Program-made: the position numbers and the translations under genes
Notes under the pieces: model-generated
Told to the model about the DNA's origin: nothing
The model's input: only the letters and a program-made list of their open reading frames with translations
The model's database searches: none
Part shown: in pieces, positions 1 through 7,792 of the stretch
Layout of the letters: the number at the start of each line of letters is the position of its first letter
Position numbering within the stretch: the first letter of the stretch is position 1
Source: Prevotellaceae bacterium UBA2448
GTDB taxonomy: Bacteria > Bacteroidota > Bacteroidia > Bacteroidales > Bacteroidaceae
Assembly (NCBI GenBank): GCA_002342585.1
Contig: DDQG01000004.1
Span: 1 to 61,223, forward strand
DNA length: 61,223 bases
Direction: 5' to 3'

Positions 1-83
1 ACATTGCAACATTGCAACTTTTTTGAAAAGTGTAGTACCCTAAAAAACAAACATTAAAACTTTGCCACTATGACACTTTTTGA

Positions 84-106
84 GGGAGTCGCGAATCGCG
101 ACTCCC
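84..106. repeat. Perfect 11-bp palindrome
   Basis: Two 11-bp arms (GGGAGTCGCGA and its complement) flank one central base, which folds as a 10-bp stem with an AAT loop. No T-tract follows on either strand, so it is not a standard terminator. It lies downstream of the decayed Bro-N fragments at the 3' end of the defence operon and could be an operator or a mobile-element end. Bases 107-274 hold nothing else I can support except the left arm of an inverted repeat at 198-212. Confidence 0.55.
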
Positions 107-197
107 ATGACTAAACTGATGCTGAAAACAAAGGGGTGAACGAAATGTTACCCCCTTAAGGTAAGCGTGCAGATGTGGAAGACAAAACCACTGCCTC

Positions 198-447
198 GAT
201 TCAGGGCACTGCTTTTGCTGCACACACAAAGTCCAGTTTCTGTAGTCTTTTGTAGTTCATAGTAGATTTTAGGTTTAGATGTCAGTTACCTGTCCCTGTG
301 GCAACTGTTCCAACTTCGAAGAGAGGATGAAAGAGTACAGACCCGACTCGTTGATGAGGATTACTTTTCGGTTCTGACCTGAGAGAACGAATCGTTCCTC
401 CAGCTTGTCCTGTGGCATCTTTTGTCTCGTAGGCAGTGCCCTGAATC
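198..447. repeat. 15-bp inverted repeat around a Bro-N fragment
   Basis: GATTCAGGGCACTGC at 198-212 is the exact reverse complement of 433-447. The arms enclose the second Bro-N fragment (275-418). It may mark a small inversion or insertion in this decayed stretch; the cause is not visible. Confidence 0.5.
275..418 (-). pseudogene. Bro-N antirepressor domain fragment (second copy)
   Basis: A 47-codon minus-strand frame contains a second, diverged copy of the C-terminal half of a Bro-N domain (VILINESGLYSFILSSKLEQ), ending LPQGQVTDI and a TAA stop. The N-terminal half of the domain, with the usual FVGKDVAQALGY segment, is absent. It repeats part of the neighbouring fragment at 467-751, so it is best read as debris from tandem duplication within one antirepressor-like gene. 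It is unlikely to encode a working protein. Bro-N domains are known DNA-binding modules of phage antirepressors and related proteins. Confidence 0.55.
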
Positions 448-723
448 GGGGCAGTGCTTTTATCCGTCAGTTACCTGTCCCTCTGGCAGTCTGTGGCATC
501 TGTTCCAACTTTGGAGAGAGGATGAGAGAGTAAAGACCGCTTTCGTTGATGATGACAACTTTTGTTTTGTAGTTAGAACCAGATACCTGAATCGGGTATG
601 CGGTTTTGTCCTCCTCATCTACATGCACTTGCAGCGCATTCGATGGGTTTTTATACCCCAACGCCTGTGCCACATCCTTGCCAACGAAGAACACCTCACT
701 GTCAGTTACCTGTCCCTGTGGCA
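281..723. repeat. 23-bp repeat present three times
   Basis: A 23-bp sequence beginning GTCAGTTACCTGTCCCT occurs at 281-303, 466-488 and 701-723; the middle copy differs at one base. On the minus strand it encodes or once encoded MPQGQVTD at the edges of the Bro-N modules. In the middle copy extra bases just upstream shift the frame and truncate the reading frame at 467. The pattern indicates slippage or unequal recombination within a Bro-N gene. Confidence 0.7.
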
Positions 724-751
724 TAAGATTCATCCATCTTACTTCATCCAT
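467..751 (-). pseudogene. Truncated Bro-N phage antirepressor-like gene
   Basis: The 94-residue product has a clear Bro-N start (FFVGKDVAQALGY near residues 21-33, then VVIINESGLYSLIL near 65-78) but ends just after KLEQ. The rest of the domain and any C-terminal module are missing. A frame shift of about 8 bases next to the 23-bp repeat brings in the stop. Its ATG overlaps the TGA of vsr (ATGA), so it is translationally coupled to the defence operon. It could be a functional miniature DNA-binding protein, but duplicated debris downstream makes a broken gene more likely. I cannot tell whether it belonged to the operon or came from a phage. Confidence 0.6.
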
Positions 752-1329
752 CAGCCCTCTTCCGCTGCCATCATAGACTCTTCCTCAGGCAAAGAATACT
801 CCTTCCGACTTCTTGCCGTATGGTCTTGCAGCCAGATATGATTCAGGGTGTATGCAATCGAATCGAGAGTAGCAGCCTGTTTCTGAGGCTTCAGTTCGCA
901 CTCCCATACTATGATGCAATGCCAGCCCATTTCAGCCAGCTTTTTTTGTTCCTCCTTATCCCGCTCTTTATTCCTTCGAATCTTCGCCACCCAGAACTCA
1001 CGATTCGTCTTTGGAATCTTACAACATGGGGAGCTTTCTATTTTCGACTCTTCACTTTCAACTGACTCTAAACTCTCAACGCTAAACTCTAAACTGTCAT
1101 TTGGCGAGAACCTCACCAAATGCCCGTGCCAGAAGCACCCATTCACGAAAATGCAGGTTCTGTACTTCCTCAGCACCAGGTCAGGATGTCCGGGCAGCCG
1201 TTTATCATTCAGTCTGAATCGGAATCCCCTACTCCACAAACCCTTCCTCACAATCATCTCCGGCTTCGTATCCTTCGAACGGATAGCAGCCATATTCGCA
1301 TGTCGTTGTTGTGGAGTAAGACGATCCAT
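751..1329 (-). CDS. vsr: Very short patch repair (Vsr) endonuclease with an insertion
   Basis: Vsr nicks DNA 5' of the T in T:G mismatches produced when 5-methylcytosine deaminates, and is commonly encoded beside C5-methyltransferases, as here. Family landmarks are visible: RHANMAAIRSKDTKPE near residues 9-24, the catalytic Asp in GHPD (D50), FVNGCFWHGH (61-70), TNREFWVAKI (108-117) and WHCIIVWECEL. At 192 residues it is longer than usual (about 140-150). The excess is a Ser/Glu-rich insertion at about residues 72-100, between the WHGH motif and the PKT motif, encoded by repetitive DNA. The gene follows the two-repeat protein after 43 bases and its stop overlaps the Bro-N fragment. Confidence 0.9.
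   Translation of the reverse strand: MDRLTPQQRHANMAAIRSKDTKPEMIVRKGLWSRGFRFRLNDKRLPGHPDLVLRKYRTCIFVNGCFWHGHLVRFSPNDSLEFSVESLESVESEESKIESSPCCKIPKTNREFWVAKIRRNKERDKEEQKKLAEMGWHCIIVWECELKPQKQAATLDSIAYTLNHIWLQDHTARSRKEYSLPEEESMMAAEEG
1030..1116 (-). repeat. Intergenic-type repetitive DNA inside vsr
   Basis: The segment encoding the Vsr insertion is a degenerate run of short units on the plus strand (CTCTAAACTCT, CTAAACTCTAAACT). It resembles AT-rich repeats often found between Bacteroidetes genes rather than coding DNA. It keeps the frame open and encodes a Ser/Glu-rich loop (ESLESVESEES). Origin by insertion or expansion is inferred from composition and position only. Confidence 0.6.
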
Positions 1330-1372
1330 AAGACGGATTGAGTTAGAAATTATCTTTTCATGACTGAAAATA

Positions 1373-2035
1373 CTATATTATATTAATCTCCAGCCCAAGT
1401 CTCATCATAAGATTAATGTAACAAAGAACTTTGTATTTGTCTTTGGTTTGACCTGGCACTATTGCCCATAAGTTTTCCCCAACTTGCACTTGACCATTGA
1501 ATTGTTTTGAGAGAGTAATTACGGGCTTACCCTTATATTCTAACTCTTTTCTTCTGATTTTATCAGGACCTATCTGCCATATAGTATCTAGATATGTGTC
1601 TATAGGATTCTCTCCTGCAACAAACTCTCCATTAGGGAACTTTACAAGTAGTTTATCATCTTGCTTTTTCTTCTTTTGTGTAACTTTAAAATCACTAGTT
1701 ATAAAGTCTGTACCAATCTCCACTTCGAATGCAATTCCTAATTGAGTTTTAACAGATGAAAGTTGCATATATTTCTGTTCTGTATCGCTTTGAGCATTAA
1801 TATACCAGCCATCACACACCGGCTTCATCCAGTCTTTATACTTGGGGTATATTTCTCTGCTAAGTAAGGGAAGATGACAATTTTCAACTTTAATTAAAGG
1901 GAATTTATCAGACCCGATTGCAATTAAAGTGTCAATGAAAGTCTGAGTTACACTTTTATGGCAAATAACTGTGCCATCAGGCATTGTAACTCTTAGTAAT
2001 TTCTTAACAGCTCTTTGTCTTAAATTATCTTCCAT
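1373..2035 (-). CDS. Unrecognised protein of two tandem ~90-residue repeats
   Basis: I do not recognise this 220-residue protein. It contains two diverged copies of one module, at about residues 15-107 and 131-219, separated by a lysine-rich linker (KKKKQDDK). Each copy starts with MPDG or FPNG, continues with TFIDTL or TYLDTI and IGxDK, then a P(L/V)(L/I) strand, a Trp, a KY segment and LG(I/L)xxE(V/I). No signal peptide or membrane segment is visible. It starts 2 bases after the nuclease stop and precedes vsr, so it belongs to the operon. A DNA-binding or adaptor role fits but is inference. Confidence 0.75.
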   Translation of the reverse strand: MEDNLRQRAVKKLLRVTMPDGTVICHKSVTQTFIDTLIAIGSDKFPLIKVENCHLPLLSREIYPKYKDWMKPVCDGWYINAQSDTEQKYMQLSSVKTQLGIAFEVEIGTDFITSDFKVTQKKKKQDDKLLVKFPNGEFVAGENPIDTYLDTIWQIGPDKIRRKELEYKGKPVITLSKQFNGQVQVGENLWAIVPGQTKDKYKVLCYINLMMRLGLEINII

Positions 2036-2037
2036 AA

Positions 2038-4173
2038 CTAAACTTCTTCATTATACATTTTCATGGTGTATTCAAATGAGATTAACTCTCCAGGCTGCAT
2101 CTTAGAACGATATATATCTACCATATTTTCACCAATAGGTATATACCTGCCAAGTCTCAGTCGTAATGCTGGCTGATTACCAAAAGTAGTAAATCCTATA
2201 CGCTCCACTTCATAGTAACCATCGATGCCACCAGCTACCATTGGTAAGAAGTATTTTATGCCCATCAAGTTGATGCTTGGAATTCGTTCCATAACATACG
2301 ACTTGGCTTCGTGATCCATAAAAACCTTATAGTTACTGTCTGTTCTACGAACAAGACCTGTAAATATATTCTTTTCTGCTGGCTTCTGCTTTAAGATTTC
2401 AGGCGTTTCAACAATAGCTCGTGATATAACTTCTTGTGGATTATCACCTAATGCACAATCTACTACATAGAAATGTTTACGAAGCTCATCCAAAAGTATT
2501 GCATTATTTTCCTCGTCCCTTTTATCAAGAGCAAGCGAATAGTAATTTGTATTCTCGTATGGAGTATATATCTTACCCAATACGTCTTGGAAGTGTGATT
2601 TTATGTATCGTTTTCCATCTTCATCAGGATGCGCCTTCATGGCATAGAACTGATAATTCTGCTGAAGCATCTTTTGAATTTCTTCGCGGAAAATTTTGCG
2701 TACTTTCTTTTTCCAGCCAAGTTTCTTTGACTTGTTGTTTAATGCATATAGCGAAACTACAAACAAGAAGTTTACATCATAGTGACAAATCAGCAAAGTG
2801 TCTCTATCAAACAATCTATTTGAGAACTGATCTGAGGTAAAATATTTATTCTTCTTTTCAGTCAGGCGAATAGTATCTCGATAGCTCAAATCCTCCTCCA
2901 TCGTGGCACTTATGAAAAAGTTTGGAATGATATTGTAACCTTCCGTAAAATCATCACGCAATTTAGGCACTTCTCTAAATTGATTCCAGTCATCTTTCCA
3001 ATCCTTATCATTCTTGTCGCCTTTCATGAAGAGGTTTAGATTCCATTGTATCACGTTCCTAGCATAAGTAAATTGCTTAGCAACAGATTCGCGTCCTACA
3101 GGGTTATTGCGCTTGTAGTATTTCGAGTCACCTATATAGTAAATTGGCGTATCCTCTTTGTGAGTAGTCAAACCTTGATATGTATAAATATGGTCAACCA
3201 TCTTCCCGTCTTCTTGCTGTTTCAGTCCAGCTGGCACTTCACCTGTTTCACCTATCAGTTCGTCAATAATAGCTTCAAATACGACATTAAAGTTCTTCAC
3301 CAGCAGATAGTCCTTCTGCCCCATATCGATGGCCACATTCTTTGCCCTATCGAAGAACGCATAGCAAAGTTCCCACAACTGCAGGGCTTTATCAGAGAAA
3401 TATTTGTATTTGATTTGTCGAAGTCTTACCTTTCCAAATCCATTTAAATAGTTCTGAAACTTACGTCCCTTTATCAAATCGTAATTACAATTTATCTTTA
3501 CAGGGAAACCATAATGCTCATTTATGTAGTTCAGAATAGAGAAGAATATAACTAGCAGTTCCTCATCAAAATTTATCTGTCTTTTCTTGTTTACTGGGTT
3601 TATATATATCGCACTATTGTCTTGTATAACTGCAGTAGTTCTTGCAATGGTTCGCGTCCAGTTTATCTTGTTGTAACCTGCATGCATATTCTTGATGATA
3701 AACATAAAGAATTGCTGGTTGTCTTCGTTAAACTGAATAAGTGACAAAAGAATGTCAAGGAAAGTGTTATTCCTCTGACGACGACCTTTGTTCACTTGCG
3801 CCATTTTCTTGTGATATACTATAGAGGTATCATTTCTTTTGTCATTATAGAATACCACAACAGCACGATAAATCCATACAGAAAAATCATAGATGAAGTT
3901 CTTCTGTTCTTCTGTCAGAGGTGAATCTTCATTGATACAGACGATATCCTCTGGATGGTATTGACCAAACACCAGTTCCTGATTGTCCTTAACTTCGAGC
4001 AGTACCTTTGGAAGAATAAAGACACAATCGTAAACGTCAGGATGACTATTGAAGTAATACCCCACATAATTCACCGAGACATAGCCCTCGATGTCCTCCA
4101 ACGCATCTATGCCGTGGATAGTATCTTTTACATCGTCTGCCTTGTATCTGTATTCCTCTATTAGAATCCTCAT
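2038..4173 (-). CDS. LlaJI-type restriction nuclease subunit (PD-(D/E)XK)
   Basis: This 711-residue protein fits the nuclease partner (R2) of LlaJI-like systems, which works with a McrB-type GTPase to cleave unmethylated DNA. A plausible PD-(D/E)XK core is visible: Glu300 in NVVFEAIIDELIG, Asp327 in MVDHIY, and Asp349-Ser-Lys351 in YIGDSKYYKR. The N-terminal ~290 residues carry no motif I know and may bind DNA or the partner. The start ATG overlaps the GTPase stop by 4 bases, typical of stoichiometric subunits. Family assignment rests mainly on the neighbours plus the core. An alternative is another McrC-like endonuclease family. Confidence 0.8.
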   Translation of the reverse strand: MRILIEEYRYKADDVKDTIHGIDALEDIEGYVSVNYVGYYFNSHPDVYDCVFILPKVLLEVKDNQELVFGQYHPEDIVCINEDSPLTEEQKNFIYDFSVWIYRAVVVFYNDKRNDTSIVYHKKMAQVNKGRRQRNNTFLDILLSLIQFNEDNQQFFMFIIKNMHAGYNKINWTRTIARTTAVIQDNSAIYINPVNKKRQINFDEELLVIFFSILNYINEHYGFPVKINCNYDLIKGRKFQNYLNGFGKVRLRQIKYKYFSDKALQLWELCYAFFDRAKNVAIDMGQKDYLLVKNFNVVFEAIIDELIGETGEVPAGLKQQEDGKMVDHIYTYQGLTTHKEDTPIYYIGDSKYYKRNNPVGRESVAKQFTYARNVIQWNLNLFMKGDKNDKDWKDDWNQFREVPKLRDDFTEGYNIIPNFFISATMEEDLSYRDTIRLTEKKNKYFTSDQFSNRLFDRDTLLICHYDVNFLFVVSLYALNNKSKKLGWKKKVRKIFREEIQKMLQQNYQFYAMKAHPDEDGKRYIKSHFQDVLGKIYTPYENTNYYSLALDKRDEENNAILLDELRKHFYVVDCALGDNPQEVISRAIVETPEILKQKPAEKNIFTGLVRRTDSNYKVFMDHEAKSYVMERIPSINLMGIKYFLPMVAGGIDGYYEVERIGFTTFGNQPALRLRLGRYIPIGENMVDIYRSKMQPGELISFEYTMKMYNEEV

Positions 4174-6287
4174 CTATATTCAACCTTCAAGTTAAGATTA
4201 TATCTGTTAGAAATCAGTGGAAGGAAGTCAAGCATAACTTTCCCTTTTATTCCCTTTACCACATAGAAACCATCTGATTCAACATAAGAGTATTGGGAAT
4301 TGACTATCTTTTCTTCTTGATTCTTTGTAACCAAAGCACATCCAAGTACATCAATTTGCTTCTCTGATGCAACTGCTTCAGCCTTGTCTAATCCGATTTT
4401 TTGAAGGACTTGCAAGTATTGGGGGAACCGCTTTATAGCGATAGTCTCATCGGCAAATTCTACGTGTAGGACACGGCGTGAATCGGACTCGGTATCGTCA
4501 ATCACTTCTTCTCCATCGGAATTATCAGCTGTTTCATCAACCACTTCAACTCCAAGGTTCTGCAGGAACAACTCTACTTTGTCTTCCTTTACAACGGCCT
4601 TTCCATTATCATTTTCATCATAGAATGAGTTAAAGGTTAGCTCATCCTCTCCATCGCGGAATATGTCACTTGCAAAGGCTTGGTCTTTAAATACATCATT
4701 CCATAAGTAGAAGATAACCTTTGACACAAAGGTATCAGCATCCACTATGCCATTTTTTGCCTTACAGAAGAAATAGCCAAGTTTCTTGTCTTCAGATTTG
4801 GTCTGTTCGTTAATTTCAGCATTAATCTTCTCCACGAACTGCCACCAATCATACAATTGTCCTTTAACCCTAATCTTCCAATCCAACTTGACTCCATTCT
4901 GTCTTCCTTCATAGATAGGCATATATTTCCAATCCCAACGACGTTTGAAGGCTGAATCTATTGGAAACAGGCTTTGGTCGCTTGTATTCATAGTTGCCCA
5001 AATGTAGAGGTTGTTTGGTAGTAACAGAATCTCACCACTCAACACTTTACTTACTACATCCTTGCCATATATACTATTAATGTTCTCGGCAGATGCAATT
5101 GTTTTACCATTAAATGCCCTTGCCAACTGTTTTTTCATATCCTTATCTGCTTGGATTGGGTAGTCAGAGAACCCATCCTTATTTCTATCCAGAAGTTGGA
5201 AAAGGTCACCAAAAATTTGGGCGCAATTGCCTCTATTGATTTCTTCAATAACAAGGAATTGATCTTTTACTTTTTCTCCTTCAGCTGCTTCGGCATATGC
5301 ATTCCATGCTTTTGTGTATGCTTGAAGAAATGCTTGCTCAACAAAGGTATAAATAATCCTATTGTCCATAACTGGCAATTTTGAAGTTTCATCTATAACT
5401 TTGTGACCAGCCAAATCTCTTAATGGCACTTCAATAGATGTAGGCTTATAAGCACCTACAAAAGTTGAATAGTCGCTATCTGGATGGAAAGTTGTTCGAA
5501 TAACTTCCTTATCTTTAGTTATACGATTTATTTCGAAAGACTTTCCTGTTCCTGGAGCACCATAGAAGATTTGCTGGAGAGGAGCATTTATTGGACTGTT
5601 ATTCTTAGTTCTAGAGTTGAAAAAGTTGTCTAATGTTTTAGGATTGAAAGACTCATCCAAAACTACTTTATTAAATTCCGACTTTGGTAAAGAAGGAAAA
5701 AAAGTAATATTGTTTTCTAATGTAAGGTCATACTTTCCGTTTTTTAATGGCACTTCATCTAAAGTTACATTATAGTAATCTGTATCATTAGGTGAATCAG
5801 ACCTTTTTTTTCTTGATTCTGCAAAAGAAATATTAAGAATTTCAATCAAGCCATCATTTTTTATAATAGGTATTTGATACGAATCATCCTTTTGTTGATA
5901 AGGTAAAAGCCTTTCAATATTTATGATTTCTGTACTTCCATTATTCGTGATAAAACAAACTTTATTATAGTTAACAACGTTTAGTATATTTTTTACATCC
6001 TCATCCTCCTCGTAATGAGTAATAACAATTTCATCTCCTGGCATCACATGGAAATCTCGATAAATCGATCCCATTTGATTGATTCTAAACTCCTGTCCTT
6101 CCGATGATTTTAATCGATAAATTCTTCCACTAGATTTTTCTGTAACCTCTATTTCGTCGTTAGGAGGAAAGACACACGACATGTCTGTTTTTGAATCAAC
6201 AAGCATGTAAGTTTCATGAGTGTTACCCAATCCCAATTCGGTCATGTTGGGACGATGGATATACTGGATAATTTTAACATTACTCAT
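4170..6287 (-). CDS. McrB-like AAA+ GTPase, LlaJI R1-type restriction subunit
   Basis: The NTPase motor of the restriction complex, 705 residues. Walker A is GAPGTGKS (243-250) and Walker B is LVIEEINRG (345-353). The McrB-subfamily signature appears as MNTSDQS (433-439; McrB has MNTADRS), followed by an arginine-rich FKRRWDW. Residues ~20-95 form a beta-rich N-terminal region ending in PGDEIVI. The N-terminal domain of a LlaJI R1 protein is known to be a B3-like DNA-binding fold, so site recognition here is plausible. About 240 residues follow the motor. The start overlaps the second methyltransferase by 4 bases and the stop overlaps the nuclease, so all are probably translated together. Confidence 0.88.
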   Translation of the reverse strand: MSNVKIIQYIHRPNMTELGLGNTHETYMLVDSKTDMSCVFPPNDEIEVTEKSSGRIYRLKSSEGQEFRINQMGSIYRDFHVMPGDEIVITHYEEDEDVKNILNVVNYNKVCFITNNGSTEIINIERLLPYQQKDDSYQIPIIKNDGLIEILNISFAESRKKRSDSPNDTDYYNVTLDEVPLKNGKYDLTLENNITFFPSLPKSEFNKVVLDESFNPKTLDNFFNSRTKNNSPINAPLQQIFYGAPGTGKSFEINRITKDKEVIRTTFHPDSDYSTFVGAYKPTSIEVPLRDLAGHKVIDETSKLPVMDNRIIYTFVEQAFLQAYTKAWNAYAEAAEGEKVKDQFLVIEEINRGNCAQIFGDLFQLLDRNKDGFSDYPIQADKDMKKQLARAFNGKTIASAENINSIYGKDVVSKVLSGEILLLPNNLYIWATMNTSDQSLFPIDSAFKRRWDWKYMPIYEGRQNGVKLDWKIRVKGQLYDWWQFVEKINAEINEQTKSEDKKLGYFFCKAKNGIVDADTFVSKVIFYLWNDVFKDQAFASDIFRDGEDELTFNSFYDENDNGKAVVKEDKVELFLQNLGVEVVDETADNSDGEEVIDDTESDSRRVLHVEFADETIAIKRFPQYLQVLQKIGLDKAEAVASEKQIDVLGCALVTKNQEEKIVNSQYSYVESDGFYVVKGIKGKVMLDFLPLISNRYNLNLKVEYR

Positions 6288-7792
6288 ACTATGTATTTTT
6301 TAATTACGTTTGCTATTTTCTTTGCCATTAAAACTGGAACTGCATTACCTATTTGCATATAAGTTTTTAGATATGCGCCAAGGAAGAGATAATCATCAGG
6401 AAAAGACTGAACTCTTGCAGCCTCTCTTGGTGTTATACTTCTTACCTGATAAGGGTGAATATGAGAAAGACAATCCATCCTCAAATGAGCAGTTATAGTA
6501 CGACAAGGTTTGTCTGCAAATAATTTAAAGTATTTATCCTTAAATATCCCATTTCGTCTTGCATATGGCATTATATCTGCTATTTTTGGACTTGTGGAAT
6601 CTTCGCCTTGTTCCAACCTCCTAAATATCTCATAATTGACATCACTACAATATCGAGCTTTATGATTGAAAACATACGGAAGTTGCCTTCCTCCATTTAC
6701 TTCTTTAAGATATTCGTTCCCGCAACTATCATACTCATTAGCATTAATCTTCATACCTGTTTTTTTATCATCCGTTTCAGTCATCCCTTTAATTCTTGGA
6801 GCTTCGAGTGGCTGAATAAATTCTAGAGCAGCACTAAGGTTGCAATGCTTTGATTTCTTACATTCCTTTTCTATCTCTTGAAAGATTGTTTCGGGAGTTA
6901 TCTTCTTTTTCTCAGCAACATCGTTTCTGACAGCAATATAAATCAATCGTTCTCTGCTTTGAGCAACACCAAAGTTCATAGAATTAAGAAGTCGATAAGA
7001 TATCATGTATGTGAATACTTGACCGTCTTTTTCTATCTTTATGGATTTGTAGTCTTCAACAACTTGTTCTGCAACCGACAACATACCACGAACATTCTCC
7101 ATAAGAACGAATTTTGGGCAAATTTTCTTTATTGCCTCAATGTAGTATTTATACAACTCATTTCTTGGGTCGTCAATAATTCGTTGTTGATTAGCACTAC
7201 TAAAACCTTGACAAGGAGGACCACCAACAACAATGTCTATCGGCTCTGAAACATAGTCTTCTATATTGTTTACTATTTTTCTAATATCTTCTTTGAGCAC
7301 CTTAGAAGATGGCAGTTCTGGATGATTATATCTATATGTTCTTACACATACATCTTCAAAATCATTTGCAAATTTAACGGTAAAACCTGCCTGAGTAAAA
7401 CCGCAACTTAGACCTCCTGCCCCGGCAAAAAAGTCTACCATTGTAGGCTTATTTTTGTTACTTTCTTCTTGTTGTAGGATGGATCTTTTCTTATTGTTTA
7501 GTTTATCTAATTTATCTAAGTACAAACCTTTATTCTCCAGATAAAAAGCAACAGCAGATATAAATCGCATATAGTTGTCACCTAATGTTTTCTTCAAAAG
7601 AGGTAACTGATTAGAATCATCGATTATTCCCATATCTGACATCTCTATTATCATGGCAGAAGTCACATCCTTAACTCTAGGAACTACAAGATTATTACGA
7701 CTTGCGAGAACTTCTACAAGACGGATGTATATAAGAATCTTTTCAATGAAATCTTCCTTATGAGTTATATTATTTACTTTCTCAAATATCAT
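6284..7792 (-). CDS. C5-cytosine DNA methyltransferase with N-terminal extension
   Basis: Transfers methyl from S-adenosylmethionine to cytosine C5. Motifs in order: VDFFAGAGGLSCGF (motif I, ~119-132), GGPPCQGFS (motif IV, catalytic Cys194), MENVRG (motif VI, ~231-236), QSRER (motif VIII), and REAARVQSFPDDY with IGNAVPV (motifs IX-X). At 502 residues it exceeds the usual ~330-420 because of a ~115-residue helical N-terminal extension of unknown role. LlaJI-type systems carry two such enzymes, one per strand of an asymmetric site. It overlaps its upstream partner and the GTPase by 4 bases each. Confidence 0.93.
   Translation of the reverse strand: MIFEKVNNITHKEDFIEKILIYIRLVEVLASRNNLVVPRVKDVTSAMIIEMSDMGIIDDSNQLPLLKKTLGDNYMRFISAVAFYLENKGLYLDKLDKLNNKKRSILQQEESNKNKPTMVDFFAGAGGLSCGFTQAGFTVKFANDFEDVCVRTYRYNHPELPSSKVLKEDIRKIVNNIEDYVSEPIDIVVGGPPCQGFSSANQQRIIDDPRNELYKYYIEAIKKICPKFVLMENVRGMLSVAEQVVEDYKSIKIEKDGQVFTYMISYRLLNSMNFGVAQSRERLIYIAVRNDVAEKKKITPETIFQEIEKECKKSKHCNLSAALEFIQPLEAPRIKGMTETDDKKTGMKINANEYDSCGNEYLKEVNGGRQLPYVFNHKARYCSDVNYEIFRRLEQGEDSTSPKIADIMPYARRNGIFKDKYFKLFADKPCRTITAHLRMDCLSHIHPYQVRSITPREAARVQSFPDDYLFLGAYLKTYMQIGNAVPVLMAKKIANVIKKYIV

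Noticed and set aside
281..723. CRISPR array
   Set aside because: Three 23-bp repeats occur at unequal spacing (185 and 235 bases) with homologous, protein-derived spacers and no cas genes, so this is duplicated Bro-N coding DNA.
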